Assembly (NCBI RefSeq): GCF_002960425.1
Contig: NZ_POIZ01000052.1
Location: 62,001 to 126,000, forward strand
Length of the DNA stretch: 64,000 bases
Origin: Streptococcus suis
Lineage (GTDB): Bacteria > Bacillota > Bacilli > Lactobacillales > Streptococcaceae
Reading direction: 5' to 3'
Positions 47,680 through 56,995 of this stretch are shown in pieces. Position 1 is the stretch's first letter; each line of letters starts with the position of its first letter. Made by a program: the position numbers and the translations under genes. Under the pieces are notes generated by a model. The model made no database searches. It had not been told where the DNA came from and worked only from the letters and a program-made list of their open reading frames with translations.

Positions 47680-49414
47680 GATCGCTTTCCTCACTTTCTA
47701 ACTGCTGCATCATATAGGTGTCGTAATACCAGCCTTTTTCATCCAGTAGGTCTTGATGATGACCTCGCTCTACGATTTTCCCGTCTTCAAGGACCAAAAT
47801 CAAATCCGCATGGACAATGGCTGACAGACGATGGGCAGTGATAATGGTGGTCTTATCAAGGCGTTCTTGCTTGATGGTTTCAAGAATAGCGTGCTCTGTC
47901 TTGGCATCCACTGCCGAGAGCGAATCGTCCAAGAGTAGAATATCTGGATTGAGAATCATAGCACGAGCCATAGCCAACCGTTGCTTTTGTCCACCAGACA
48001 GGGAAATCCCCTTCTCACCAACCATGGTGTCAAAGCGATCTGGCATATCCTGGATATCCTCATAGAAATGGACAGCTTTGGCAGCCTCTTTCACCTGGTC
48101 TAGTGAGAGGTCTGGATTGCCAAAGCGGATATTCTCAGCCACGCTGGTTGCAAAGAGGAACTGGTCTTGGGGAACATAGCCCATCAGCTGCCGTAGGTCA
48201 CCGAGCTTGTAGTGCTTGATGTTTTCCTGATTGAGCAAAATTTGCCCATGTGTCACATCGTATTCTCGCATGAGGAGCTTGAGTAGGCTTGTCTTCCCAG
48301 AGCCTGTCGGACCCACCAGGCCGATTGTCTGCCCTTTTTTGATCTGAAACTGGATGTCTTGGAGGACTGGTATGTTATCATAGGCAAATTCGCTAATCTC
48401 ATAGACGATCTCTCCATTGCTTGGTGCAGGCAGCGGTTGATCTGTTTCAATGACCTCTGAGGAAATGCTGAGAAGGGTCTGGATGCGATTGTAGGACACA
48501 TCACCACGCTGGCTCATATTGACCAAGAAACCGATGGCCATAAGAGGCCAGACGAGGAGATCTAAATAGGTCATGAAGGTTACTAGTTGGCCCAGACTGA
48601 CCTGACCTTGCGAGATGAAGTGAGAGCCGACCAACAAGGTCAGCAGGTAGGACAGGCCAATAAAAAATAGGACGGCAGGGTTGAACAGGGCATCGTACCG
48701 CATGGTTTTGATATTCTGCAAGAAGGCGGCTTGATTGACCTGCTGAAAAGCAGCTGTTTCTTGTTCTTGGTAGCCAAAGGATTTGGTGACTTTAATACCT
48801 GAAACAGCTTCCTGGACCTTGTTGTTGAGTTCTGAAAAGGCAGCCTGTGAGGCCTTGAAATTTTCATGGGTTCTACGACCTAAAAAATTAGTAGTGAGTG
48901 TCATGAAGGGCAGGGGTAGGATTGCAACCAGGGTCATTTGCCAGGAAATGCTCACACTCATGGTGATCAGTGTAACCAAGGCTGTGACCGTTGCATCGAC
49001 AAAGGACATGACACCGCCTCCAGCTAGTCGGGTTAAGGCATTGATATCATTGGTCGCGTGGGCCATTAAATCCCCTGTTCGATGTTGCTGGAAAAAGGAG
49101 GGAGACAGGTGCATGAAGTGGTCAAACAGGCGAGCCCTCATGATTTTTCCCAGTCGATAGGAGGTCGCCAGGATATTCATCCGCCAAACATAGCGGAGAC
49201 CGTACATAGCAAAGGCTGATAAAACTAGCCCAGCGACACCGAGTAGCAGGTTGCTGTCCGTCAACTGATTGCTGGCAATCCGATCGATTAGATGTCCCAT
49301 GATAAAAGCTGGAAACAAGTTGAGAATACTAACCAGACAAAGGGATAGGATACCAATCAGGTAGGCCTTCTTTTCCAAGGAGAAGAACCACCACAATTGC
49401 TTGATGATTTTCAT
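47672..49414 (-). CDS. Heterodimeric ABC exporter subunit with degenerate Walker B
   Basis: 580 aa from ATG 49414 (AAAGGA upstream; longer frame to 49465 unlikely). Membrane domain (1-310) then ATPase with Walker A GPTGSGKTS, signature LSGGQKQRLAMARA and Walker B ILLLDDSLSAVDAKTE, where Asp stands in place of the catalytic Glu. This asymmetry is the mark of the BmrC/YheI type. First gene of the pair; likely exports drugs or peptides. The nearest studied relative could be the S. suis or pneumococcal efflux pairs, but I cannot tell orthology from sequence reading. Confidence 0.88.
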   Translation of the reverse strand: MKIIKQLWWFFSLEKKAYLIGILSLCLVSILNLFPAFIMGHLIDRIASNQLTDSNLLLGVAGLVLSAFAMYGLRYVWRMNILATSYRLGKIMRARLFDHFMHLSPSFFQQHRTGDLMAHATNDINALTRLAGGGVMSFVDATVTALVTLITMSVSISWQMTLVAILPLPFMTLTTNFLGRRTHENFKASQAAFSELNNKVQEAVSGIKVTKSFGYQEQETAAFQQVNQAAFLQNIKTMRYDALFNPAVLFFIGLSYLLTLLVGSHFISQGQVSLGQLVTFMTYLDLLVWPLMAIGFLVNMSQRGDVSYNRIQTLLSISSEVIETDQPLPAPSNGEIVYEISEFAYDNIPVLQDIQFQIKKGQTIGLVGPTGSGKTSLLKLLMREYDVTHGQILLNQENIKHYKLGDLRQLMGYVPQDQFLFATSVAENIRFGNPDLSLDQVKEAAKAVHFYEDIQDMPDRFDTMVGEKGISLSGGQKQRLAMARAMILNPDILLLDDSLSAVDAKTEHAILETIKQERLDKTTIITAHRLSAIVHADLILVLEDGKIVERGHHQDLLDEKGWYYDTYMMQQLESEESDRD

Positions 49415-49668
49415 AGATGTCCTTTCTGAACAAAAGAAAGGTTGGCAGCATGTTACCACCAACATTAGTAAAATTCTTTGACACTAGTGTATCATAGAAT
49501 GACAGAAATAGAAAGTTTGTTACTTCAAATAATAGTCAAACATGGCTATGATTTGCAAGAAGAACAAGTAAACGATAAATACGTATAATAGGGGTAGAAA
49601 CTAAATGATTTCTACCTTTTTCTGTCTATTTATGATAAAATAAATGAAAATTTAGAAGAGGTGTTCAG

Positions 49669-49935
49669 ATGAAAGCAATTGTTACTGTTGTAGGAAAAGA
49701 TAAGACAGGTATCGTGGCAGGTGTTGCGACTAAGATTGCGGAGTTGGGGCTTAATATTGATGATATTTCCCAGACTGTTTTAGATGAGTATTTTACCATG
49801 ATGGCGGTGGTGTCATCAGATGAGAAGCAAGATTTCACGCAACTTCGTGCGGAATTGGATGCCTTTGGTCAAAGTTTGAACGTGAAAATCAACATTCAAA
49901 GTGCGGCGATTTTTGATGCTATGCACAACTTGTAA
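49669..49935 (+). CDS. ACT domain protein (UPF0237)
   Basis: 88 aa. A single ACT domain: [20 protein letters not shown], then [20 protein letters not shown]. Such proteins bind amino acids or act as small regulators. GAGG before the ATG. It is followed after 11 bp by the UPF0210 gene, a conserved pairing whose job is unknown. Confidence 0.9.
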   Translation: MKAIVTVVGKDKTGIVAGVATKIAELGLNIDDISQTVLDEYFTMMAVVSSDEKQDFTQLRAELDAFGQSLNVKINIQSAAIFDAMHNL

Positions 49936-49946
49936 GGAGAACAATC

Positions 49947-51284
49947 ATGGATATTAGACAGGTTAGAGAAACCATTGAGATGATTGAGGAGCAGCACTTC
50001 GATATTCGGACCATTACCATGGGGATTTCCCTCTTGGACTGTATTGATGCGGATATTGAGAAAGCTGCTGAGAAAGTTTATACCAAGATTGTCACCAAGG
50101 CCAAAAACTTGGTAGCCGTCGGCGATGAGATTGCGGCAGAACTGGGGATTCCTATTGTTAACAAACGGGTATCGGTGACGCCTATTGCTTTGATTGGTGC
50201 GGCGACGGATGCGACGGATTACCTTCCTCTAGCTCATGCCTTGGACAAGGCGGCTCATGAGATCGGAATTGATTTTATCGGAGGTTTTTCAGCTCTCGTT
50301 CAAAAGGGCTACCAAAAAGGAGATGAAATCCTCATCAACTCCATACCGCAGGCATTGGCCCAAACCTCTAAGGTCTGCTCGTCGGTCAATATCGGCTCAA
50401 CCAAGACGGGTATCAATATGACGGCTGTGCGGGACATGGGGCGGATCATCAAGGAGACGGCGGAGGCTTCTGATATGGGGGCTGCCAAGCTGGTGGTCTT
50501 TGCCAATGCGGTTGAGGACAATCCTTTCATGGCGGGTGCCTTCCATGGTGTCGGTGAGGCGGATGTGGTCATCAACGTCGGCGTATCTGGGCCTGGTGTG
50601 GTCAAGCGTGCCCTTGAAAAAGTGCGTGGTGAGAGCTTTGATGTGGTGGCGGAGACCGTCAAGAAGACCGCCTTCAAGATTACCCGTATCGGTCAGTTGG
50701 TCGGCAATATGGCCAGTGAACGCCTGGGGGTCAAGTTCGGTATCGTGGACCTGTCCCTTGCTCCAACGCCAGCTGTTGGCGACTCAGTAGCACGGGTTTT
50801 GGAGGAAATGGGCTTAGAAACCGTTGGTACGCACGGAACGACTGCTGCCCTGGCTTTGCTCAATGACGCAGTCAAAAAGGGTGGAGTTATGGCCTGCAAC
50901 CAAGTAGGTGGCTTGTCAGGTGCCTTTATCCCTGTGTCTGAGGACGAGGGCATGATTGCGGCGGTGCAAAATGGCTCGCTCAACCTTGAAAAATTGGAAG
51001 CCATGACGGCCATCTGTTCTGTAGGTTTGGATATGATTGCTATTCCAGAAACAACGCCTGCTGAAACGATCGCAGCTATGATTGCGGATGAGGCGGCTAT
51101 TGGGGTTATCAATCAGAAAACAACTGCGGTCCGTATTATTCCTCTCGGAAAAGAAGGAGACATGATTGAATTTGGCGGCCTTCTGGGAACGGCTCCTGTC
51201 ATGAAGGTCAATCAGGCTTCGTCTGTGGACTTTATCAACCGTGGCGGACAGATTCCAGCACCGATTCATAGCTTTAAGAACTAA
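49947..51284 (+). CDS. PFL family protein (UPF0210/DUF711)
   Basis: 445 aa, conserved family of unknown function with a pyruvate-formate-lyase-like barrel. Recognisable stretches: [19 protein letters not shown] and [20 protein letters not shown]. The glycyl-radical motif is not seen. AAGGAG before the ATG; operon with the ACT-domain gene. Confidence 0.88.
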   Translation: MDIRQVRETIEMIEEQHFDIRTITMGISLLDCIDADIEKAAEKVYTKIVTKAKNLVAVGDEIAAELGIPIVNKRVSVTPIALIGAATDATDYLPLAHALDKAAHEIGIDFIGGFSALVQKGYQKGDEILINSIPQALAQTSKVCSSVNIGSTKTGINMTAVRDMGRIIKETAEASDMGAAKLVVFANAVEDNPFMAGAFHGVGEADVVINVGVSGPGVVKRALEKVRGESFDVVAETVKKTAFKITRIGQLVGNMASERLGVKFGIVDLSLAPTPAVGDSVARVLEEMGLETVGTHGTTAALALLNDAVKKGGVMACNQVGGLSGAFIPVSEDEGMIAAVQNGSLNLEKLEAMTAICSVGLDMIAIPETTPAETIAAMIADEAAIGVINQKTTAVRIIPLGKEGDMIEFGGLLGTAPVMKVNQASSVDFINRGGQIPAPIHSFKN

Positions 51285-51292
51285 AAAACGTA

Positions 51293-51322
51293 GACCGATT
51301 GCCACAAGCAGTCGGTTTTTTG
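51293..51322 (+). terminator. Terminator after the UPF0210 gene
   Basis: GACCGATTGC (51293-51302) pairs with GCAGTCGGTT (51308-51317), followed by T residues. Confidence 0.8.
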
Positions 51323-51358
51323 TTATACTATATAGTAAGAAATGACAAGGAGAATACT

Positions 51359-52054
51359 ATGGCAGACGTAAGATTATATATTTCTCGTCACGGGAAAACC
51401 ATGTTTAATACCATCGGGCGCGTGCAGGGCTGGTGTGATACACCGCTGACCAAGGTCGGTGAGGAAGGAATTCGTGAACTGGGCTTGGGGCTAAAGGATG
51501 CGGGTCTTGATTTTAAGCTGGCTGTTTCTAGTGACTTGGGACGAACTGTTCAAACTATGACCATCGCCCAGCGTGAGTTAGGAATTTTAGGGAAAATCCC
51601 TTATTACCAAGACAAGCGTATCCGTGAATGGTGTTTCGGTAGTTTTGAAGGCATGTACGATGCCGAGCTTTTCCAAGGTGTCCTGCCTCGTTTGAAAGGG
51701 ACAGTTGATGCGACGGGTATGTCCTTTGCGGAAATCGCAGCAGGTATCCAAGAGGCAGACACCGCTGGCTGGGCGGAATCGTGGGAGGTTTTGAGCAATC
51801 GTATCTTAACAGGTTTTGAATCCATCGCCCAAGACTTGGAAAAACAAGGCGGAGGCAATGCCCTTGTGGTCAGCCACGGTATGACTATTGCAACCCTGGC
51901 TCATCTGTTGGAGCCAGAGCGTGGTGCCAATGTCTTTCTCGATAACGGCTCGATAACCGTCCTCAAATACGAAAATGGCAAGCTCTTGATTGAAGCGGTT
52001 GGGGATATGTCCTACCGCAAACGTGGGGCAGAATTGATTGCCCAAGGGAAATAA
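51359..52054 (+). CDS. Histidine phosphatase (phosphoglycerate mutase-like)
   Basis: 231 aa from ATG 51359 (AAGGAG upstream). The RHG motif is in LYISRHGKTMFN, followed by GRVQGWCDTPLT; the second catalytic His is in ALVVSHGMTIATLAHLL. The spacing fits cofactor-dependent phosphoglycerate mutase-like phosphatases rather than true GpmA. Substrate unknown. Monocistronic. Confidence 0.88.
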   Translation: MADVRLYISRHGKTMFNTIGRVQGWCDTPLTKVGEEGIRELGLGLKDAGLDFKLAVSSDLGRTVQTMTIAQRELGILGKIPYYQDKRIREWCFGSFEGMYDAELFQGVLPRLKGTVDATGMSFAEIAAGIQEADTAGWAESWEVLSNRILTGFESIAQDLEKQGGGNALVVSHGMTIATLAHLLEPERGANVFLDNGSITVLKYENGKLLIEAVGDMSYRKRGAELIAQGK

Positions 52055-52065
52055 AGAAATGAAAT

Positions 52066-52112
52066 CAGGTATGTCATACGTTTTTTCGGATGTGTGACAT
52101 ACCTGTTTTTTA
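52066..52112. terminator. Terminator between the phosphatase gene and the ABC operon
   Basis: CAGGTATGTCA (52066-52076) pairs with TGACATACCTG (52095-52105), followed by T residues. Confidence 0.85.
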
Positions 52113-52132
52113 TATATGAAATCTAAGTTACA

Positions 52133-52825
52133 TCATTTTAACTCTTTCCTGCTGAAGATAAAGTAACTCAGATAGAGATATAGTATAGTAGCCATAAAGC
52201 TAACACCCATGGATAGCCTTGAAATATTTTCCCCTTGTTGGAGGGAAAGAAATAGAAAATAATCTGTTGGTAATTTTATATGGAGTAGGTTACTAGTAAT
52301 GAGGTTGGTGACATTGTCAAAAAGAAGGCTAATTAAACTAAAGGCAAGATAGGCTTGATTGACCTTATTAGACTTGACAAATATCAGGATGGACAAAAGA
52401 GAGATACAGATAAATAAAGGTGTTTGAGCAATGAAACTTTGTACTATCACTGCAATATCAACACGATCACTTAGAATGAAGCCAACACTGCTACTCAATA
52501 AATAGGCTAGAAGGATATAAGCGAGATCTAGCACAAGGGTTGTTAAGACTTTATAGAAAAACACCCTTTTTCTTGTTTGTTGCTTGATAATAATATTATT
52601 GATGGTACGGTAAGTAAAATCTTCTCCAAAGAATAGGTTGGCTGGAACGATAAAAAATAGTGTGATAAATTGAGAAAGCAATTGAATCAGAGAGCTAGTG
52701 AAGTCTTCGTTGCCATGTAACAAAAAAGCGGATAAAAAGGACAGTAAAGCCAATATTCCCAATGAAATCGTTAATCTCTGTTCTTTTTGAATCTTAAATA
52801 AATCAGCTTTAAAGTAATGTATCAT
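52133..52825 (-). CDS. ABC transporter permease (ABC-2, lantibiotic/bacitracin-immunity type)
   Basis: 230 aa with about six membrane helices (LTISLGILALLSFLSAFLLH, then LISQFITLFFIVPANLFFGE). Start overlaps the ATPase stop by 17 bp. Small permeases of this kind act in peptide-antibiotic immunity or export. Divergent from an Rgg regulator that probably controls it. Confidence 0.78.
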   Translation of the reverse strand: MIHYFKADLFKIQKEQRLTISLGILALLSFLSAFLLHGNEDFTSSLIQLLSQFITLFFIVPANLFFGEDFTYRTINNIIIKQQTRKRVFFYKVLTTLVLDLAYILLAYLLSSSVGFILSDRVDIAVIVQSFIAQTPLFICISLLSILIFVKSNKVNQAYLAFSLISLLFDNVTNLITSNLLHIKLPTDYFLFLSLQQGENISRLSMGVSFMATILYLYLSYFIFSRKELK

Positions 52826-53705
52826 GCTCTTCTCCTTCTTGAATCAATGTCAGGTAATAATCTTCAAATGACATTTGTTGTTTAACAATTTCTTTGACCT
52901 CAATCTCATGGTTTATCAAGAGATGAATGAGGCTCATAACATTCGTATCTGATGACAGACTGATATAATCCTTATCTATTTTGTAAGCGATGCCCTGCTC
53001 TTCAAGGATAGTAAAGGTCTTAGGATGGTTGTTTGTTTGTAGATAGAGTTGTTCCTCTAAAGTTTGTTCAAGCTCTTGCTTTGAGAATTCTTTGACGATA
53101 AGGCCCTTATGCATAATAATGTATCGATCAACCACCATCTCAAGCTCTGATAGGATATGACTGGAGATAAGGATGGTCATCCCATATTGATTTCGAAGAT
53201 TTAAAATAATACTTCTCATCTCTTTGATTCCAACAGGGTCAAGACCATTAATCGGTTCGTCTAGGATTAAAAAATCAGGGTCATCTAGGATAGCTAAGGC
53301 AATGGCTAAACGTTGACGCATTCCCAGTGAAAAATCTTTAGATTTTTTCTTAGGATCAATATCCTCTAAACCGACAATTGCTAGTGTTTCTAAGATTTTT
53401 TCATCAGCTTGCTTGAGATTTAATTGCAGAGCCATGTAACGAAGATTATCGATCGCAGATAAATTGGGTTGTAGAGCAGGGGATTCAATTAAAGCTCCAA
53501 TACGACAATCTTTTGAACTATTAATGGTACCTGAAGTTTGGGAAATGAGGCCCGATAACATTCTGAGAAGCGTTGTTTTCCCAGCACCATTTTCACCGAC
53601 TAAGCCACAGATTTCTCCTTTATTAATAGTCAAGGAAACCTGCTGAACGGCCTTTTGTTTCCCATATTGCTTTGATAATTCTTGGGTAGATAAGAGAGAT
53701 GACAT
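52809..53705 (-). CDS. ABC transporter ATP-binding protein (BcrA-like)
   Basis: 298 aa from ATG 53705 (GAAAGGCAGG upstream). Walker A GENGAGKTT near residue 38, signature FSLGMRQRLAIALA, Walker B FLILDEPINGLDPVG, H-loop ISSHILSE. The 80-residue C-terminus after the ABC domain is usual for BcrA/LanF-type ATPases. Encoded with its permease; divergent from rgg. Confidence 0.88.
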   Translation of the reverse strand: MSSLLSTQELSKQYGKQKAVQQVSLTINKGEICGLVGENGAGKTTLLRMLSGLISQTSGTINSSKDCRIGALIESPALQPNLSAIDNLRYMALQLNLKQADEKILETLAIVGLEDIDPKKKSKDFSLGMRQRLAIALAILDDPDFLILDEPINGLDPVGIKEMRSIILNLRNQYGMTILISSHILSELEMVVDRYIIMHKGLIVKEFSKQELEQTLEEQLYLQTNNHPKTFTILEEQGIAYKIDKDYISLSSDTNVMSLIHLLINHEIEVKEIVKQQMSFEDYYLTLIQEGEEHDTLL

Positions 53706-53774
53706 AACTACCTGCCTTTCTATAAAAAAAATGATAAATCTATGATATACTAGATTCAAAAGTTAGCAAATTTC

Positions 53775-53790
53775 GTTACATAAATGTAAC
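53775..53790. promoter_or_regulatory. Palindrome before the rgg gene
   Basis: GTTACAT-AA-ATGTAAC is a perfect inverted repeat 14 bp before the rgg start. It lies downstream of TATACT near 53745, a good place for autoregulation by Rgg. Confidence 0.5.
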
Positions 53791-53804
53791 TCGTGGAGAA
53801 TATA

Positions 53805-54665
53805 ATGGGAACTTACGGAAAAATTTTTAAACTCATTCGTGAATCAAAAAATATGTCTCTAAAAGAAGTGGCAGGGGATTTCGTGACACCTGCTCAGTTA
53901 TCACGCTTTGAAAATGGAAAGAGTAATCTTTCTGTAGATACATTTTTTAATTGTTTGAGACGGATGAATGTGGTAGAGGGCGAATTTTCTACCCTCTACC
54001 AGTCCTACTTTCAGATAGATAATTTGTTTTCATCAGAGCGATTTGTCCGTGCAGTTTATAGTCACAATACTCAGTATATGGATGATAGAATTTTGTACCA
54101 TCAAGCAGAGTATGATAGGGATGGACGTCCGTTTGATAGGGTGATGGTCGCAGCCTTTCATATCTTCAAGCAGCAATGGTGCGATCCTGATTATGATGTT
54201 TCTGAGGATGAAAAAGCTATTCTATCGGACTATTTAATGTCCATAGATGATTGGGGGAAATTTGAACTCTGGATTTTCGGAAATTGTAGCAGAGGTCTTC
54301 CTAGCAAGATGTTGGAAGTTCTGGGAATGGAAGTTCTCAATCGAACAAATTTTTATATGGATATCACAGAAAACAGAGATAATGTCTATAAGGTACTCAT
54401 CAATATTTCGAGTAGTTTGTTAGATAGGGGAGAGGAGACTGCTGCGATTCGCTTTCTCAAAATTCTTGACTCTGTCAATATCATGGAAAAGAATATGCGG
54501 GATCGCTTGCTGCTTAAGCTCCTAAAAGCACGCTTGTCCTACATGAATGGAAATGATGGTGGCCTAGAAATAATGAAGGAATGTCTGCATATTGCCAAAT
54601 TTTTAGATTGCTATGATTTAATCCACCAGATCAATAAGGAAATTGAGAAAGTTACAGATATGTAA
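53805..54665 (+). CDS. Rgg/GadR/MutR family transcriptional regulator
   Basis: 286 aa from ATG 53805 (GGAG upstream within GTGGAGAATATA). N-terminal XRE helix-turn-helix (residues 8-60, IFKLIRESKNMSLKEVAGDF with TPAQLSRFENGKSNLSVDTF) and a long helical C-terminal Rgg domain that binds short peptides in related proteins. It is divergent from a BcrAB-like transporter and upstream of a small secreted protein gene. No classical SHP pheromone gene was found beside it. Confidence 0.88.
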   Translation: MGTYGKIFKLIRESKNMSLKEVAGDFVTPAQLSRFENGKSNLSVDTFFNCLRRMNVVEGEFSTLYQSYFQIDNLFSSERFVRAVYSHNTQYMDDRILYHQAEYDRDGRPFDRVMVAAFHIFKQQWCDPDYDVSEDEKAILSDYLMSIDDWGKFELWIFGNCSRGLPSKMLEVLGMEVLNRTNFYMDITENRDNVYKVLINISSSLLDRGEETAAIRFLKILDSVNIMEKNMRDRLLLKLLKARLSYMNGNDGGLEIMKECLHIAKFLDCYDLIHQINKEIEKVTDM

Positions 54666-54737
54666 TGAATTTTAAGAGGCTCGTCATTTCCTGTAAGATA
54701 ATACTTGTAAGTTTTACAACTTTACAAAACAATGTTT

Positions 54738-54899
54738 AGAAACTGTATTCACAAGAAAAGTGCTTTTAGAGAAGAGATGGTTTTTCGCTAATCAAGGCAG
54801 TTTTTTGAGGGAATACTAACTGTATTTTGAAAAAAACGAGCGGTGAGTAGCTGAAAAGCTAGCCTTAGCTAGAAGTGCTGAACTGTGAATACAGGTTCT
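54738..54899. mobile_element. 162-bp MITE, copy 2
   Basis: Ends AGAAACTGTATTCACA (54738-54753) and TGTGAATACAGGTTCT (54884-54899). It matches the copy at 24150-24310 along its whole length when one is inverted, with scattered substitutions. It sits between rgg and the secreted peptide gene. Confidence 0.85.
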
Positions 54900-54919
54900 T
54901 AATTATCTTGGAGGAAATA

Positions 54920-55183
54920 ATGATGAAGAAATTACTTGTTTTAGGTGCTCTTGCAATGCTAGGTTTTGTAACTTTTGGGCTTCTAACAACTAATAGCAGT
55001 TCAGCAAGTGCTGAAACGGAGGGCAAGGTAGTTCTGTTTGGAAAAGTCGATCTTTCAGACGATGAAGAACAGGACACGGATGAGGAAAGGGAAGAAGTAG
55101 CGACGGAGAGCGATGATGCTAGCTGGCTTGAAAACTTTATCACGACACATAAAACACCATTTTCTAAAACAATCAAGAAATGA
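54920..55183 (+). CDS. Small secreted acidic protein
   Basis: 87 aa (ATG 54920 or 54923; GGAGG at 54909-54914). Signal peptide: MMKKLLVLGALAMLGFVTFG, with a likely cut after SSSASA. The mature part is about 55 residues, very acidic in the middle (LSDDEEQDTDEEREE) with a basic end (TPFSKTIKK). No Cys and no LPXTG. No homologue is recognised. It lies behind rgg and a MITE, next to a peptide-type ABC exporter/immunity pair, so it may be a regulated secreted peptide; this is inference. Confidence 0.6.
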   Translation: MMKKLLVLGALAMLGFVTFGLLTTNSSSASAETEGKVVLFGKVDLSDDEEQDTDEEREEVATESDDASWLENFITTHKTPFSKTIKK

Positions 55184-55210
55184 AATCAGGGACTTTTCTC
55201 TGATTTTTTT
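55183..55210 (+). terminator. Terminator after the secreted peptide gene
   Basis: AAATCAGGGA (55183-55192) pairs with TCTCTGATTT (55197-55206, one wobble), then T residues. Confidence 0.8.
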
Positions 55211-55231
55211 CTTGATTTATATATCGAGATG

Positions 55232-55301
55232 CGATACACTTTATGTATCGAAGTTCGATGTATCGTAGTGCGAAAGGAGTTTTATGAACGATAAGTTAAA
55301 A
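55232..55301 (+). pseudogene. 5' end of a padR gene and its operator, cut by IS1216
   Basis: CGATACA (55232-55238) and TGTATCG (55244-55250) form an inverted repeat, with further TATCGAAGTTCGATGTATCG copies to 55265, a likely PadR operator. AAAGGAG and ATG 55284 follow, encoding MNDKLK before the IS1216 end at 55302. The rest of the gene resumes beyond the second IS copy (61561-61820). The N-terminal helix is missing, so the repressor is inactivated unless the fusion starting in the IS is made. Confidence 0.75.
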
Positions 55302-56110
55302 GGTTCTGTTGCAAAGTTTTAAATCTACTATCAAATAAGGTAGAATAATAGAAAAAGATAGCAGGAGGAATGACGATGAATCATTTTAAAGGAAAGCAAT
55401 TTCAGCAGGATGTGATTATTGTAGCCGTGGGCTACTATCTTCGTTATAACCTTAGCTATCGTGAAGTTCAAGAAATCTTATATGATTGTGGCATTAACGT
55501 TTCTCATACGACGATTTATCGTTGGGTGCAAGAATATGGCAAACTACTCTATCAAATTTGGAAAAAGAAAAATAAAAAATCCTTTTATTCATGGAAAATG
55601 GATGAAACGTACATCAAAATTAAAGGAAAATGGCATTATTTGTATCGAGCCATCGATGCAGATGGTTTAACCTTGGATATTTGGTTACGTAAAAAACGGG
55701 ACACACAAGCAGCCTATGCTTTTCTTAAGCGGTTAGTGAAGCAGTTTGATGAACCGAAGGTTGTAGTCACAGATAAAGCCCCCTCTATTACAAGTGCCTT
55801 TAAGAAACTAAAAGAATACGGCTTTTATCAAGGGACAGAACATCGTACCATTAAATACCTGAATAATTTGATTGAACAAGACCATCGTCCAGTAAAGAGA
55901 CGCAATAAATTCTATCGAAGTTTACGCACTGCCTCTACCACGATTAAAGGTATGGAAGCCATCCGAGGATTATATAAGAAAACCCGAAAAGAAGGCACTC
56001 TCTTCGGGTTTTCGGTCTGTACTGAAATCAAGGTATTATTGGGAATCCCAGCTTAAATCATAGATACCGTAAGGGATTTTATTCTTTATTTAAAACTTTG
56101 CAACAGAACC
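55302..56110 (+). mobile_element. IS1216 (IS6 family), left copy
   Basis: Terminal inverted repeats GGTTCTGTTGCAAAGTTT at the left and AAACTTTGCAACAGAACC (56093-56110) at the right, 809 bp in all, with one transposase gene. Confidence 0.95.
55376..56056 (+). CDS. tnp: IS1216 transposase (IS6 family), left copy
   Basis: 226 aa from ATG 55376 ([26 protein letters not shown] 8 bp upstream, the ATG at 55370 is too close). Helix-turn-helix around residues 20-50 ([20 protein letters not shown]) and a DDE core: Asp in [13 protein letters not shown], Asp in VVTDKAPS, Glu in [12 protein letters not shown]. Catalyses replicative transposition. Identical to the second copy. Confidence 0.95.
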   Translation: MNHFKGKQFQQDVIIVAVGYYLRYNLSYREVQEILYDCGINVSHTTIYRWVQEYGKLLYQIWKKKNKKSFYSWKMDETYIKIKGKWHYLYRAIDADGLTLDIWLRKKRDTQAAYAFLKRLVKQFDEPKVVVTDKAPSITSAFKKLKEYGFYQGTEHRTIKYLNNLIEQDHRPVKRRNKFYRSLRTASTTIKGMEAIRGLYKKTRKEGTLFGFSVCTEIKVLLGIPA

Positions 56111-56203
56111 GGTTTTACTATTTTTGAAATAAGTACCTTCCACTTCAAATACATGTATTCAAAGTGAAAGTATTGATTTAAATGATTCTTTTGTAATTTA
56201 CTC

Positions 56204-56611
56204 TTGATAAGATCCTTTAACCATAGTATAATAAATAACAGTATTTTGGAGCATTTCGCTTTAAGTACTGCAGATTATAGAGTATCTGGTGTCTCTTCAG
56301 ACATAGCAAAAGCAGTCAGGATGATTAAAAGAAATATCAACCGTCAGCTCACCATTCAGTCAATATGCACAGAAATTGGTCTAAGTCAGTATCACTTCAT
56401 GCGTAAATTCAAGATAGATATAGGTATGACTGTTGGTGCATACATTAAGAAGGAGAAAATAGCATATGCCAAATTTCTATTGGTATATACGAATCAGTCA
56501 ATATCAGAAATTAGTGAATATCTTATATTTAACTCACAAAGTTACTTCACATCCGTGTTTAAAAAAGAAACAGGAAAAACGCCTTTTGAATATAGAAAGA
56601 GTGATTTGTAA
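56204..56611 (+). pseudogene. C-terminal fragment of an AraC-family regulator
   Basis: 135 codons. The double helix-turn-helix is present (IKRNINRQLTIQSICTEIGL, SQYHFMRKFK, then ISEISEYLIFNSQSYFTSVF and GKTPFEYRK), but the start is a TTG in poor context and the N-terminal sensor is missing, cut by IS1216. AraC-like genes are often found before optrA. TATAAT near 56228 lies within it. Confidence 0.7.
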
Positions 56612-56859
56612 AGCTGATGGCTAATGCAAAGAATCAATTGCGGCAATCCTTTTGTATCTTTTTCCAGTGTGGCTGCGGTTTCTGTTGACGGGAACAGCAG
56701 GGTTTATCGGGAATCTGGTGCCAGATGAGATAACAGATCAGTTACTTTACTTTTACCAGAAAGGGTGTAAGCTAAAACTTAGGCTAGCCATTGCGCTAGC
56801 GATTTGGTACAACAAGGGGGAAGTTGAATTATATTTGAAACGATAGGAGGGAGAAGCAA

Positions 56860-56904
56860 ATGAAATCTACAACTAAAGTAACATTTAAAGAACTCCATGT
56901 ATAG
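56860..56904 (+). CDS. optrA leader peptide (14 aa)
   Basis: ATG 56860 preceded by AGGAGGG encodes MKSTTKVTFKELHV and stops at 56904. Strong ribosome site, very short, followed by RNA that can pair in alternative ways up to the optrA ribosome site. These are the features of leader peptides that control inducible resistance genes. It is not in the optrA frame. Confidence 0.65.
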   Translation: MKSTTKVTFKELHV

Positions 56905-56987
56905 GTGGCTGTGACAAGCTTTACATGGAGTAGAATAATTATTGTCCAAAGCCACCTTTGCAATTGCTAGTACTAACGCAAAGGAGG
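56892..56987 (+). promoter_or_regulatory. Candidate translational attenuator of optrA
   Basis: Segment 1 (56892-56901, ACTCCATGTA) pairs perfectly with segment 3 (56922-56931, TACATGGAGT). Segment 2 (56903-56910, AGGTGGCT) pairs perfectly with segment 4 (56950-56957, AGCCACCT). Segment 4 (CCACCTTT, 56952-56959) can also pair with the optrA ribosome site AAAGGAGG (56980-56987) at 7 of 8 bases. Pairings 1:3 and 2:4 interfere, so a ribosome stalled on the leader peptide would favour 2:4 and free the ribosome site. Confidence 0.55.
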
Positions 56988-56995
56988 ATATGAAA

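Noticed and set aside
56652..56846. 64-aa ORF between the araC fragment and the leader peptide
   Set aside because: Starts with a non-ATG codon, no ribosome site, no family recognised; could be a remnant but I cannot support it as a gene.
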